Source: Cystobasidium ongulense (Eukaryota; Basidiomycota; Cystobasidiomycetes; Cystobasidiales; Cystobasidiaceae). Taken from it: a DNA stretch of 64,000 nt. The position numbers were made by a program, and so were the translations under genes. Below the pieces are notes generated by a model. That model did no database searches, was not told the origin of the DNA, and saw only the letters and a program-made list of their open reading frames with translations. Within the stretch, counting starts at the first letter, position 1. Every line of letters begins with the position of its first letter. This document shows positions 21,976 to 31,870 of the stretch, in pieces. The stretch lies in the NCBI GenBank assembly GCA_022835595.1, contig BQUP01000002.1, positions 1,412,534 to 1,476,533 of the forward strand, written 5' to 3'.

Positions 21976-24070
21976 ATGGCTTGCACCAAGCAGGTCGACA
22001 TAACGCCCTTCTTCTCAGAGGTGGGTTGCCTGCATGGTATGCTGCAGCTTGTCCTGCCCAACTGACGTCCCGCGTGACTCCATGGATATACACCATGCAT
22101 GCCGCCTATCCGTCAATACCGAACAACAACACCCTCAGCGCTCCAAAGTATGGCAGCCATCAGCTATCAGAGGACTGTTCCCGCTCGAACAGAGGCCTGG
22201 GTGTGTCCTGTTCAGCTGACTCGATGGCAGCTATATCTGACACCTTCCCGTATCGATGGTACACCGCCAGCATGATATCCTTCCTCGCCGGCAAACCGAA
22301 CCCATCCACGTTCCCCTTCGAGTCCATAACAATGAAGATCAAGCCTGGCGTGCATGGCCATGACGAGTCCGCGGCTTCCAGTTCCCAGCCTCACGAGATC
22401 ACCATCTCGGGTGACCGTCTCGCCGAAGCTCTCCAATATGGCGCTACTGCCGGCTTACCGTCCCTAGTCAAGGTAGAGTAGAGTCTATTCGCTAAAAAAA
22501 CAGCATTATTCAAGCTGACTCTTCTGCTTTCCAGTGGCTCGAAGCTTTCCAGGCAAAGGTGCACAACCGGAATAAAGAAGCCGAGAACTGGCGCATAAGT
22601 CTCGGTATAGGATCACAAGATCTCTTATCAAAGGTAGTTCCCTTTCGTAACAATCACTGCATTTGAACAAGAACCCTAAAATTTGTATTCCTCTGCAAGG
22701 CCTTCCAACTACTCGTCGATGATGGAGATCCAGTATTGATGGAATCCCCAGCCTACTCGTACGCCGAAGGATTTACACGCCTAATCGCATCGCAGCAGGA
22801 TTTAAACAAGAGTGCTAACGCAAGGTTCGCACCCGTCCTCTCTTCTTTCTCTCTCTCTCTCTTCTGTTCCCGCCTCCGCACTTCCTGCCCCCGCGCCTTA
22901 TGATACCGTATCTATGGACTACCCTTTGACGCATGCAATTCATTTGTTCTGCGCAGAGGCACCCTCGGCGCTGTTTCGCCTAACCATGCAGATCTGATAG
23001 GTGAGAGCACACCCTTCCCTTTGGCTGATCTCTCCATCTGATAAATCATGTTTCTGACTACTCTGTTACAGAGGTACATGCCGACTCGCAAGGCTTGTCA
23101 CCTGATCATCTCAGGCACGTCCTCGAGAATTGGGAGCAGGAGCGACCCGGACAGAAGCGACCTAAAGTCTTGTATACTATTCCCATGGGATCAAACCCGA
23201 CAGGAGCGTCGATACCTGAGGCTCGAAAGATCGAAGTGTACGCTTCGTCTCCCCTTTTGTTCTTTTCTCCCATCTTTTGTTCTGACTCTGTGAATTTCCA
23301 TCCATATCAAATGACGACAATTGAACAGGCTACAATTAGCAAAGAAGCACAATATAGTAGTAATGGAAGATGACGCATATGCATTCTTATATTTCGGAGA
23401 TCAAAGTAAAAAAGCAAGATCATACTTCGAGTTAGAAAAAGAAATAAATCAAGAAACCGGTAGAGTGATAAGATTTGATTCTTTCAGTAAAATTCTCTCT
23501 TCGGGTATGAGATTAGGTTTCGCTACTGCTCCTAAAGAATTTTTAGATCGTTTGGACTTAATCACCGCTAATACAAAGTGAGCAAAACCTGCTTCAACGC
23601 AACCGAAAGATACGTTGACAGTTTGGCCTATGCTTCTCTTTGTCAGCCTACAATGCCCGTCAACAACGCAGATGATGGTCCTTGAGCTACTCGAATACTG
23701 GGGCACCGAAGGATTCATGGAGCATTGCCGCAACGTGGCCGAGTTTTATCGTGCCAAGAGAGACATGTTCGAAGCAGCTGCAAAGAAGCATCTCGATGGA
23801 GTTGCAGACTGGGTCACGCCTGTAGCTGGCATGTTCCTCTATATCAACATGCACCTGACAACAGACGGAAGTGAGGGAGACTCTTTCACCGTCATTCGGG
23901 AGAAGGCAGTTGAAAAGGGCGTTCTAGCTGTTCCTGGAACTTCTTTCATGCCTTCGGGCAGCAAGAGCCCTTGCGTCAGAGTCAGTTACAGTCTGGCCAC
24001 GCCGGAACAAGCAGATGAAGGTTTCAGACGCCTGAGGGAGGTCATAGATGAAGTACGAGCTGGCAAGTAG
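21976..24070 (+). CDS. Aro8-type aminotransferase (aromatic / 2-aminoadipate, PLP fold type I)
   Basis: About nine exons, about 469 residues. The first exon MACTKQVDITPFFSE joins RSKVWQPSAIRGLFPLEQ and then PGMISFLAGKPNPSTFPF through two introns (22021-22138, 22201-22270). This reproduces the standard N-terminus of the Aro8/Lys-aminoadipate transaminase family. Later hallmarks are MESPAYSYAEGF, LYTIPMGSNPTGAS, VVMEDDAYAFLYFG and RFDSFSKILSSGMRLGF, where the Lys of SFSK is the PLP Schiff-base residue and the Arg of MRLGF contacts the phosphate. Known family roles are transamination of Phe, Tyr and Trp (Ehrlich pathway) and of 2-aminoadipate in lysine synthesis. The exact substrate cannot be told. 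It is convergent with the flavocytochrome b2 gene, 150 bp between stops. One intron contains a (CT)n run near 22848. Confidence 0.9.
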
Positions 24071-24220
24071 ACAGACATGTGAATACAAACAGAACAATAG
24101 ATGTGATTCTCGAAATGCGACATGGAGGTCTTTCGATCCTGCTCTTTTTAACGATGTTGGGTATTCCCAGAAACGAGTTTTGAAACGGAGCGTATAGAAA
24201 TGGCGTACTGATCTTCCGCT

Positions 24221-26571
24221 CTACTGATTGTCCTGCTTATACGAATATGAGCTAGGTTGCTGACCCAATAGACCTGGCATGATCTCCAACAACTCCGGCT
24301 TGAGATCTGACACCCTATTGCAGCCGAGCAAGCGCATTCCGGTAATTATCTCGTCGGACATGACTGCGCAGCAAGATTGACATGTTAATTGGGCACCTTC
24401 GGTTTTACATGTCGAAGTGCGTCAAAGCTGCTTACTTTGGAATGCTCTCGTGATACCTTCATCGCCATAGCAGGCTGCTGCGTAGAAAGGAACACGGCCT
24501 AGACCAACTCCCTTTGCTCCCAAGCACAATGCCTTCAAGACGCTGCAAATAGGAGCATCTATGTCAATACAAGCTCAAGATGAAGAGCGCTTGCTCCGCT
24601 TACTCTGTACCACGCGTGATGCCTCCATCGATGTAGACTTCGATCTTCTTGAGCAGATCCGGGCGTTCCAAATGGGTTCGCGCTAGGACGGCTAACGGAG
24701 GAGGCTGTGAAAAGATGCGATGTCACTTTCACTAGCGGAGATGTCATTGAAATATTCTGCGAACTTACTGCATAGTCCAATTGTCGACCCTGTATGCAAA
24801 TACACGGGGATCAGCTGAAATCCTATCAAACAGCTTGCTTTTCGACTTACGCCGTGATTGGATAGAACAACTGCGGAAGCTCCATGCTTGTATGCCTGCT
24901 CGATATCGTCTACTGATAGAACACCCTTAACGATGACGGGTATCCCTGGAGCTTGCTGTTTGATCCAGTCAATATCCTTCCACGACAGATCGGCTGTGGG
25001 AGAACACAAGATTAGCAAGCCAAGCTTGTTACGTATAGCCTACCAACAAGGGAAGTGTCTGGTGCAGTTGGGTAAGACCTTTACACCTACAGTCTAAAGT
25101 GCCCATTGGCAGAGGCTTTATTCCCTTCATATCCGCCTTGATCTCGCCAGCAGCAAGCAATCTTTCCGGATGATTTCTATTCTTTTCATGGTTACCAAGT
25201 GCAACAGCATCCAAAGTAAGGACGATAGCATCCACTTTCGCTGCATGAGCAGTTTTTAAATCTTCAATATTACGAGATCTATCGTTTCTTCTTAAATAGC
25301 ATTGATACCAGAATGTAGCTGGTTTAGTTCCATCTTCATCCGCTAATCGTTGTCTTTCCTCAGTCATTTCTTGGATTGAGACACTTGATCCTCCAGAGAG
25401 CATTTGAATCAATCCATTCTTGTGTGCGCATCGTAACGAGTTGATCTCGCCATCTGGATGAGCGGCTCGATTCTGGCCTGTTGCGGAGATGTATACTGGA
25501 AGGACAGACTCTGCTCCCAAGAGTGTAGTGGATGCGTTACAATCGCCAACCGGTATCCCGACCCGTGGTAGAAAGCGAACATGGGTATATGAATCTTTCG
25601 TTGTTGCAAAAGCTAGCATTGAAAGGAAGGAACATTCACGATGTTTAACACACGTGACGATGCTTTTGGCAAGTAATGAACGGTACTCACAAACACCATC
25701 GTCTGCCCAGCCTGAGATATACACCCACGCCCGAGAATCTTCTCCAAGCAACTGTTTGGCGTACTTTTCAAATGTAGATAGATTGAGAACGCTCGCAGCT
25801 GGCGGTAAAGCTTGTCTTCGCTCTTCTATTTCGTCTTCATCTTGGTCTTGAACTGTTTCCTTTGGTCGCGATTTTGGGTCAACAGCTCCCATAATCGCAA
25901 AGGGTGAAAGAGTATGCTCTAACGTTCCTTTTGGATGTAAGTGCCCGAAAGGCTTGCTGATGTCCTTTCCGGCATGTTCGAGGATGAGCTCTGCGCCACC
26001 AGGCTTTAGGAGCAAGGTGCCTCAGATCAGGATAAGTCCTTCCCAGTGGAGATAAGCTCTCGTTGGAGCAGACTTACATGCTGTTCAAGAAAGTCCGTCA
26101 CACTGACATATCGCGAAACAAGTGTGAGTTTTGGCTTCGTATATAGCGGATCGGCCTGGGAGACCTACTCATAAATCAGATCGTTGATAGCAACCCAGCA
26201 GTCATCCTGCTTATTGTGCTGTTCCAGCTCTTTGCGACCAATCTTTCGCTTTGCTGCATTAGAGTCGAGTGGAGCATTGGCATCGGCTGCGATTGGCTTT
26301 TTCTGGCTGGCAATCTTGTTGTATCAAGTCAAGTTAGGCCAGATCAGCCAATCCAATCAGCAAGGTATGGCTGGCGTACGTATGCAGCGAAAGCAGTGAC
26401 ACCAATAGCCCAAGTTGCTGTGCTCCACGTCCCAGACGATGCAGTGAATCTTGTTCTTGATGGCGCGTGGCTCGACAAGCACCGGCGCGACTGTCTTTCG
26501 ATAGCCGCTCGTGCAGGTGGAGGCGCAACAGCTCTCCATACGGCGCGGGATGCGCGAGAGGGTGCCGACAT
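24221..26571 (-). CDS. Flavocytochrome b2-type FMN-dependent 2-hydroxyacid dehydrogenase (L-lactate:cytochrome c oxidoreductase)
   Basis: About eleven exons, about 550 residues. The N-terminus is Arg/Ala/Ser-rich (MSAPSRASRAVWRAVAPPPA) with a hydrophobic stretch (WAIGVTAFAAY), typical of intermembrane-space sorting. The cytochrome b5 domain has DDCWVAINDLIYDVTDFLEQ followed by HPGGAELILEHAGKD, giving the haem-ligand His. The FMN domain has ASTTLLGAESVLPVY, GTKPATFWYQCYL, VIVKGVLSVDD (catalytic Lys) and VVLSNHGGRQLDYA (catalytic His and Arg), then VYIDGGITRGTDVLKALCLG. This is the complete flavocytochrome b2 architecture. The segment usually reading RENxxAFxxIWFRPR is changed (FATTKDSYTHVRFLPR), so substrate choice may differ from lactate. 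A 3' exon split at SNHG uses a clean GTAAGT donor. Confidence 0.9.
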
Positions 26572-26861
26572 GGTAGGATGGGATGGATGTAGTGGATGGA
26601 AGGATGGGACAGCAGCCAGGCCAGAAGCTGCTTCGGCTCTGCTGGCTTCAAGCGTGCCGAGGTGGCGAACGGCTCTCGACGGCAATCCAAGACTTTGCGG
26701 GCGAGCGACCAGGTCAAGAAGCATTACTGCTCTGCACCAAATTCGAAATGGACATCTAGAAGGACGATGATCAGCAAGTAGGAAGATAGTCAAGGCTTGC
26801 CGGCCGCCTAGAAAGAGTACTTGAATTTAGCGAAGACCTGAATAGCGCTACACGATGCCAC

Positions 26862-27058
26862 AAGGCGAGCAAGGCTTGCCAATATATTTTGCGTGAGCCG
26901 TAGGACGGCCGTGATCACAAAAGTATAGATTGCAGGCGAGTCAACGTTTCTGGGTAGAAGAGAAGCGCGAGCAAGGCTCGCCAATGCACTATGCGTGGGC
27001 CGCAGAGCGGCCTTGACCATATAAAGATATAGATTGCAGGCGAGTAAACGTTTCTAGG
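26862..27058. repeat. Two tandem ~102-bp repeat units, each with two conserved hairpins
   Basis: Unit A spans about 26862-26962 and unit B about 26964-27058. Each opens with a hairpin: GGCGAGC-AAG-GCTTGCC (26864-26880) in A and GCGAGC-AAG-GCTCGC (26967-26981) in B. A second hairpin follows: GCCGT-AGG-ACGGC (26897-26909) in A and GGCCGC-AGA-GCGGCC (26998-27012) in B. Both end with nearly identical sequence (TATAGATTGCAGGCGAGT, then ACGTTTCT). A T-A pair in A is a C-G pair in B at the loop-closing position, and a G-T pair in A is G-C in B. A partial third trace (AAGGCTTGCCGGCCGCC) lies at 26792-26808. Family unknown. Confidence 0.7.
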
Positions 27059-27206
27059 TGAACAAAATCTAGCGTTCCACTTCTCGCCAATATCAAATGA
27101 AGAAGATCGATAAAATAGGATTCTTCACAATCACCGAAATGGAATTGTTTGGAAAGAAAATGTGCATCCTCATTATGCTGGTGAGTCACATCCATATCAT
27201 TATTAA

Positions 27207-27297
27207 GATAGCAGAAAGATAGCTGAGAGATAGCTGAAAGGTAGCTGAAGGATAGCTGAAGGATAATTGAAGAACGGCTGGAAATAGCTAGAAGATA
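27207..27297. repeat. 11-bp minisatellite (GATAGCTGAAG-type)
   Basis: About eight imperfect tandem units of 10-12 bp with consensus GATAGCTGAAG. A 19-nt piece (27214-27232) occurs exactly, in inverted orientation, at 30200-30218, overlapping the stop codon of the GDS-motif gene. Confidence 0.75.
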
Positions 27298-27424
27298 GAA
27301 CACTTTGTAATGCAAAAGAACGTGATGAACCAGAAGTCAATCCTCCAACGATGTTCCGGCTAAATAGACTTATCTGGACTCACAAGTTCACGAGATCGTC
27401 TCACTTCATCACTGCTCCACATCT

Positions 27425-28031
27425 TCATTCGTTGACGACCTGCTCTTCAATCCGCTCTTGGTCCTCCTTCTGCTTGCGCTCCTCGGCGGCCTTGCACTCT
27501 CTTATCTTTCTGCGTATGAACTTGTCCATCCTTCGTCTCCTGCGGGACTTTCCCTTCTGGCTTCGTTTCCTCCCAGACTTATTTCCCTTTTCGCCACGTT
27601 CCCGCTTCGGTGGTTCTGCACCCGCAGGGTCTATGTAGGTGAAGGTAGGGTTGGCTAGCAGGTTAGCCATGGCTAGCTGGAACACCCCTGGTGGCTCCGC
27701 TGCCTGCAATCGAACTGTCTTGGGGCCCAGTCTAGTTTCGGTGATGACTACCGGAGGAAGGTCTGCTGGTAGTTCCAGTCGGGGTCCTGCAAAAAACCAT
27801 TAGCTCAATAACTGGCTATTCTGTAGACTGAGGCTACTCACCGCGAGCTGCTGCACCCGACGGCCCTGCATTTGCTTCTCGGCGGGCACCCCTAGCTATA
27901 TTTTCTTCAACTTGCTCCTCTTCATCCTCTTCCTCTTCTTCCTCGTCTTCCCTCGTCATCACTGTCTGCTTCAGCTTGGTGTCTGACACGAGCTTGTTGG
28001 CGACGAGCGGTATCTTCGTCGTCGGTGCCAT
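27425..28031 (-). CDS. Hypothetical charged protein (acidic N-half, Lys/Arg-rich C-half)
   Basis: Two exons (28031-27842 and 27786-27425), about 183 residues, joined across a short intron with a GTGAGT donor and TTTTTTGCAG acceptor that keeps frame. The N-half starts MAPTTKIPLVANKL and has a run of Glu and Asp. The middle (RLELPADLPPVVITETRLG, then FQLAMANLLANPTFTYID) is the only part that looks folded. The C-half is strongly basic (KSGRKRSQKGKSRRRRRMDK) and probably nuclear. I recognise no family. Further open sequence upstream (to about 28200, ending QYT before an intron) may be an extra 5' exon. It sits in a repeat-rich island and could be a lineage-specific gene or the remnant of a mobile element. 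Confidence 0.45.
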
Positions 28032-28610
28032 CGTCTCGAACCCATCTTGTATGTGTCGACGGTCCCGCGCGAGGAAAGACCACCGCTGTGTGAAGCATAT
28101 CAGTGAATATACCAGGTGTCATGGAACAGGCTGACGAGCGCCGCTTACCGTATACTGATCCGGCGCGTCGAGGTGAGACCTGTTGTTCTCCCACGAGTCC
28201 CAGGTCTTCGTCCTTGACGGTCACAGTGGTTGCAGGGTAGACGGACGCAGCTCTCCAGACGGGACGACGTGGTGTCAGCATTGTTATTGTGCGAATAATA
28301 GGCTGGATTAGGCCGTATGGATGCAGATAGATCCCATTTGCGCCGCAATAGAGCTCGAGTGGTGAATATGGTGGCAATCGCCTGGGACTCGACGTCAGGC
28401 TGTCGATGCACCTTCGCCTCTCTCTCTCTCTCTCACCCACTTGCAGGCCTATATGACTAGCATATGAGATGTAGTACCCTCTCTCCTACCCACTCCACCC
28501 ACTACTCATCACTCGTGCTCCCTACACCTTCAACTCAACTGCCTGACCCTGCTGGCATGCTGATTTCGAAAACACGTGCCAAAAGTGGGAGTCAATGCAG
28601 GCAAACTGCC

Positions 28611-28922
28611 AACAAAACTTACCCAACAACAGCAGGCAAGACCTGAACAGTTTTACACCATGGAAATGTCGTCGAAAAACACATCTAGCCCAAAAGAAAG
28701 TCCATCATCCCCTTATACCGTTCTCTAAAATTGTTTTCCGGTAATCGGCCCGAGAATTATCTCCAAAAAGCAACCTGTTCTACAACAACAACAGTAGGCA
28801 CGACCTGAACAGCTCTCAGCAGTGCTAATGCCATCTAAGCACACGACTAGCCAACAAGAACGCCCTTCATGACTATGTTACGTCTTGTAAAGGGTGATCG
28901 GCCCGAACGTGGCCTCGAGGAA
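28611..28922. repeat. Degenerate tandem duplication, two ~155-bp units
   Basis: Unit 1 runs about 28611-28764 and unit 2 about 28770-28922. Shared blocks in the same order are CAACAACAGYAGGCA, GACCTGAACAG (28640-28650 and 28802-28812), CTAGCC-x-AA-AGAA (28685 and 28847) and ATCGGCCCGA (28744-28753 and 28897-28906). Offsets of 153-162 bp show small indels. Origin unknown. Confidence 0.65.
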
Positions 28923-28966
28923 AATCAAGCTTTTCGACATTAAAAAGCCTCCGGACGCAATGGGAC

Positions 28967-28971
28967 AAAAA
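28967..28971 (-). terminator. RNA polymerase III terminator (T5)
   Basis: Five T residues on the leftward strand lie 12 nt beyond the 3' end of the tRNA gene, the usual place for a Pol III stop signal. Confidence 0.6.
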
Positions 28972-28983
28972 GGAATCGATGGT

Positions 28984-29068
28984 TGGAGATTGTAAGAATC
29001 GAACTCACGACCTTATGCATGCAATTGAAGATGCTAAGCATACGCTCTACCAACTGAGCCAAATCCCC
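28984..29068 (-). tRNA. tRNA-Ala (anticodon AGC) with a short intron
   Basis: Leftward 85-nt gene. The acceptor stem GGGGATT pairs with AATCTCC, discriminator A. The D arm is TGGCTCAGTTGGTAGAGC, which also serves as the A box. The anticodon stem TATGC/GCATA encloses TTAGCA, giving anticodon AGC. An intron of about 12 nt (TCTTCAATTGCA) sits one base 3' of the anticodon, the standard eukaryotic position. The T arm GTGAG-TTCGATT-CTTAC contains the B box. CCA is not encoded. A T5 terminator follows. Confidence 0.9.
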
Positions 29069-30209
29069 CATTTGATGAATGGCTGCCGCGTCTATGCCGT
29101 ACCAGTACCGTCGATGCACGCTCGCGTTTGGCTTGCATTCCGAAGCGCTTCGAGGTGTCCCCGGCTCGTTGATCCGAAGATCATGCAAATACCGATACAA
29201 AGCGTCAGGAAGGGTAGAAGCACCTCACAAGCACTGTGAGCGCATTCATCACATAATCTGTGGACCATCTATCAAAAAGGACGAGAATCGGGCGGAAAAT
29301 CTGGAGCGCTGACCGCACATAGGAATTGTGAGTACAAGACAAAAGGTGAGCATTTACTGCAGCAGACGGTCACTGCTTTCCGATATATCATTCACGTACT
29401 AGCAGGTGAGCATCCTTAAACAGCCGGCGTCTACTATCTCTCAAATACTTCATCTCGGCAAGTGGTTGTTGGCATACGATTGTTAAATTCGCCGGACCAG
29501 CCAGTTTTTGCTCAATCAGAAACCGATTAATCAGGCATCAAAGCTGAATATTTAAATCAGCGATTGGTATGGTCAGTACTTCCTTGTCTCAGTGATGTGG
29601 ATCATCTATTCACAGATTGCGTGCCGAATTCATCAGGGTTGCTATGGCAAAGGATTAGACCATTTGAACTATAGCTACATCTTTCGACTATTTGTTCGTC
29701 TTCCAACATGCTAACAGATCCCATGAGCTTCGAAACCCGCTACTTTTGGGAATTCATCCTTTAGAAAGGGTACGTCTTGGCTCGACCACGGAACCGGAGG
29801 AAATGGGCGACGTTGGAGCCCACTGTAGAATAGAAGGACGTCGATCTGCTTCACTACTGCACACCGAATGCTGGCTAGTAATCATCGTCTACGCTTGCTG
29901 CTTACAACTGCCTCCGTCGCTGGCTTGACTTTGCGGCTTGCCTTCCAAAGCCGCATTCTGCTTGACCTGTACACTCTCCTCTAGGCTTTTGACGCAGACC
30001 GCTTGCGATTGGCTCAGGATATTCAGCTGCGCTAGCGCTTCCAGAAGTAGCGTAAAACAGGTCGGTCAGGCATTGAAAGTTAAGCCTGCCAGCGACGGCT
30101 TCAACATTGTCGCGGCTTGATCGTGTACCGAGAGCATTTGGCCTGAGGGCCGCAGTGACTTGACGTCAGATTCTTAATTTCGTGTATTAAGGAGTATTAT
30201 ATCTCTCAG
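29069..30209. other. Gene-poor intergenic region, right part of the island
   Basis: About 1.1 kb with no supported gene. The tRNA upstream region is here, as is the 3' flank of the GDS-motif gene. A leftward open stretch near 29930-30120 (about 70 codons, NFQCLTDLFYATSGSAS) has no Met-initiated structure or family match that I can name. Confidence 0.5.
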
Positions 30210-31870
30210 CTATCTTTCAGCGTTGACAAGCCGGTAAAACATCTGCTCGAGCCACAGCGTACTGTAAAGAGGGCAGAGCAACATGTCAGCACCTTAGCAT
30301 AATGCGAAGTCAGGCTCGTGATGATGTGGAAGTGACTTACGTAGCAGCATAATGAGGATGAACATTTCCTTTATCGAATAATTCCATTCCAGCAAGTTTA
30401 TCACCCCAATGATCAGTTTTCCAATGTGCTTTTGCATCACTTGCAGCATTATGATGATTTACAGCTTCTTGCATAGCATTATTTAGTTCATTTACTCTCC
30501 AACTTGGGAAATAATAAGTATGCTTAGCACCATCTTTCCCTCCTCCTGCTACTTGCCACCACTGTTGGAAATTGCCCGCATCATCATCTGATGAGGTATG
30601 TAAATGACGAACGTAGTGTTGCGCGACTTCGAAATTCGGTAGTGCGTTTGAGAGTTGGAGAAGGACCTCTTCGAATCGTGCACTGAACCACTGTAACCGT
30701 TCGAGCGTCAAGTGTCGAACTGTAGTCGTTGATTCTGCTGTTAGGAGAGAGTCATCTTGTCGGCCGAAACGAGCTAGATCCCAGAGCTGCAAGCACGAAA
30801 GTGAAGCGTGAGCATGTGACTTGACGGTAGAGTAGAATGAGAATGAGAATGAGAATGAAAAATGATTTGACTCACCCCCGAGCTGAATTCCAAAATATCA
30901 ATATCCCTATCGATTCTAGCTAACAAAGGTAGAGCAATTTCTTCAATTCTATCTTCAGTACTATAAGGGGGACCATATTGATCTTTCCAAGTAAAATAAT
31001 CTTCTTTATCTAAACCAAAGTGAAATACGTTTACTATCATCAAGTCTATACTCTTCACATGACAAACAGTAGGAAAACTTCTTTCTGAATATGAATTTGG
31101 TTTCCATCCTTGTACGTTTGGATCGTTTGAAATATCCACTTGTGGCCAGTATTTATCTCCTGGTTTTGTAATTGTATAATCACCTTTTAGGATGTGACAT
31201 GTATATTGTGCGTTTGCTCTGTCTATTGAATCGCCTATTAGGAGGATCGTGCGGTTGTAGAGGGCAGCCGGGATGGAGCTTGAATTGAGCGAAGCCACGC
31301 GGTTAACGTAGGATTGAGCTGGACAGTCTTGCGGGTGGATGGGCTGCCATTGTGTTTCTAATGCACCTTGGATGGAGTCGATGTTGCTGGCTAGATGGAG
31401 TACGCCGGGCAGATCATGTGGGTCGCAGCTGTTGTGTGGATGGAAGGTGATCAGTGTGTTTTCTGCACTCGACAAACGCAGGATACAACATACACGCTTT
31501 TACGCGCTTTCCCTCCACTTGCAAGGGTAGGAGACGACTCTACATCTAGAGCAGTGTCATTGTCGTTCGCATGCGGCCTTCTCTCGAGCGCGACGAGGAC
31601 TGCAGTAAAGACGATCAAAGCGAGAGCACCAGAGATGAAGAGCACGGGGGATCGTTTGTACAGAGGTTGTTTGGACGGTGACGAGATGGCAGGTGGGAGC
31701 GGAGGTGAAGAGGGAGACGAAGCGTGTGTGCTTAGGCTGTTGGATTGTTATACATGGCAGCGATGATCAGTATTGATGGCTGATTTGCATGTCTCTCGAT
31801 GAAAAACTACTCCTCACCTGGTGTAGACGGGGCGATCCTTGGTCGCAGGCGTAGGAGGGAACGAGACCAT
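30210..31870 (-). CDS. Type II membrane protein with GDS motif (PC-esterase / TBL-like SGNH family candidate)
   Basis: Five exons, about 445 residues. A short Pro/Ser-rich cytosolic N-terminus (MVSFPPTPATKDRPVY) precedes one transmembrane helix (VLFISGALALIVFTAVLVAL), so the enzyme part faces the secretory lumen. The luminal domain carries TILLIGDSIDRANAQYTC, which matches the GDS block of PC-esterase/trichome-birefringence-like acyl-esterases and other SGNH hydrolases. Next come MIVNVFHFGLD and SSGLWDLARFG. Four N-x-S/T sites are visible. A last small exon ends LWLEQMFYRLVNAER. Exon 2/3 uses a GTATGT donor that restores frame. Role in acylation or deacylation of glycans is inference; I am sure of topology, less of activity. 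Confidence 0.65.

Larger units (their letters stand above)
26572..27424. other. Repeat-bearing intergenic island, left part
   Basis: No supported protein gene. It holds the promoter of the flavocytochrome b2 gene, two tandem hairpin-bearing repeats (26862-27058) and an 11-bp minisatellite (27207-27297). The leftward frames overlapping this region look like shadows. Confidence 0.5.
28032..28983. other. Intergenic island between hypothetical gene and tRNA
   Basis: Includes possible 5' exon sequence of the hypothetical gene, a (CT)n microsatellite at about 28421-28435, a degenerate tandem duplication at 28611-28922 and the Pol III terminator of the tRNA gene. No other gene can be supported. Confidence 0.5.

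Noticed and set aside
26344-26793. Longer N-terminus for flavocytochrome b2 starting at 26793
   Set aside because: The extra 74 residues are unlike a targeting sequence, whereas Met26571 opens a typical mitochondrial presequence.
29938-30120. 60-codon frame in the repeat island
   Set aside because: No domain, no splice or promoter support; composition fits chance.
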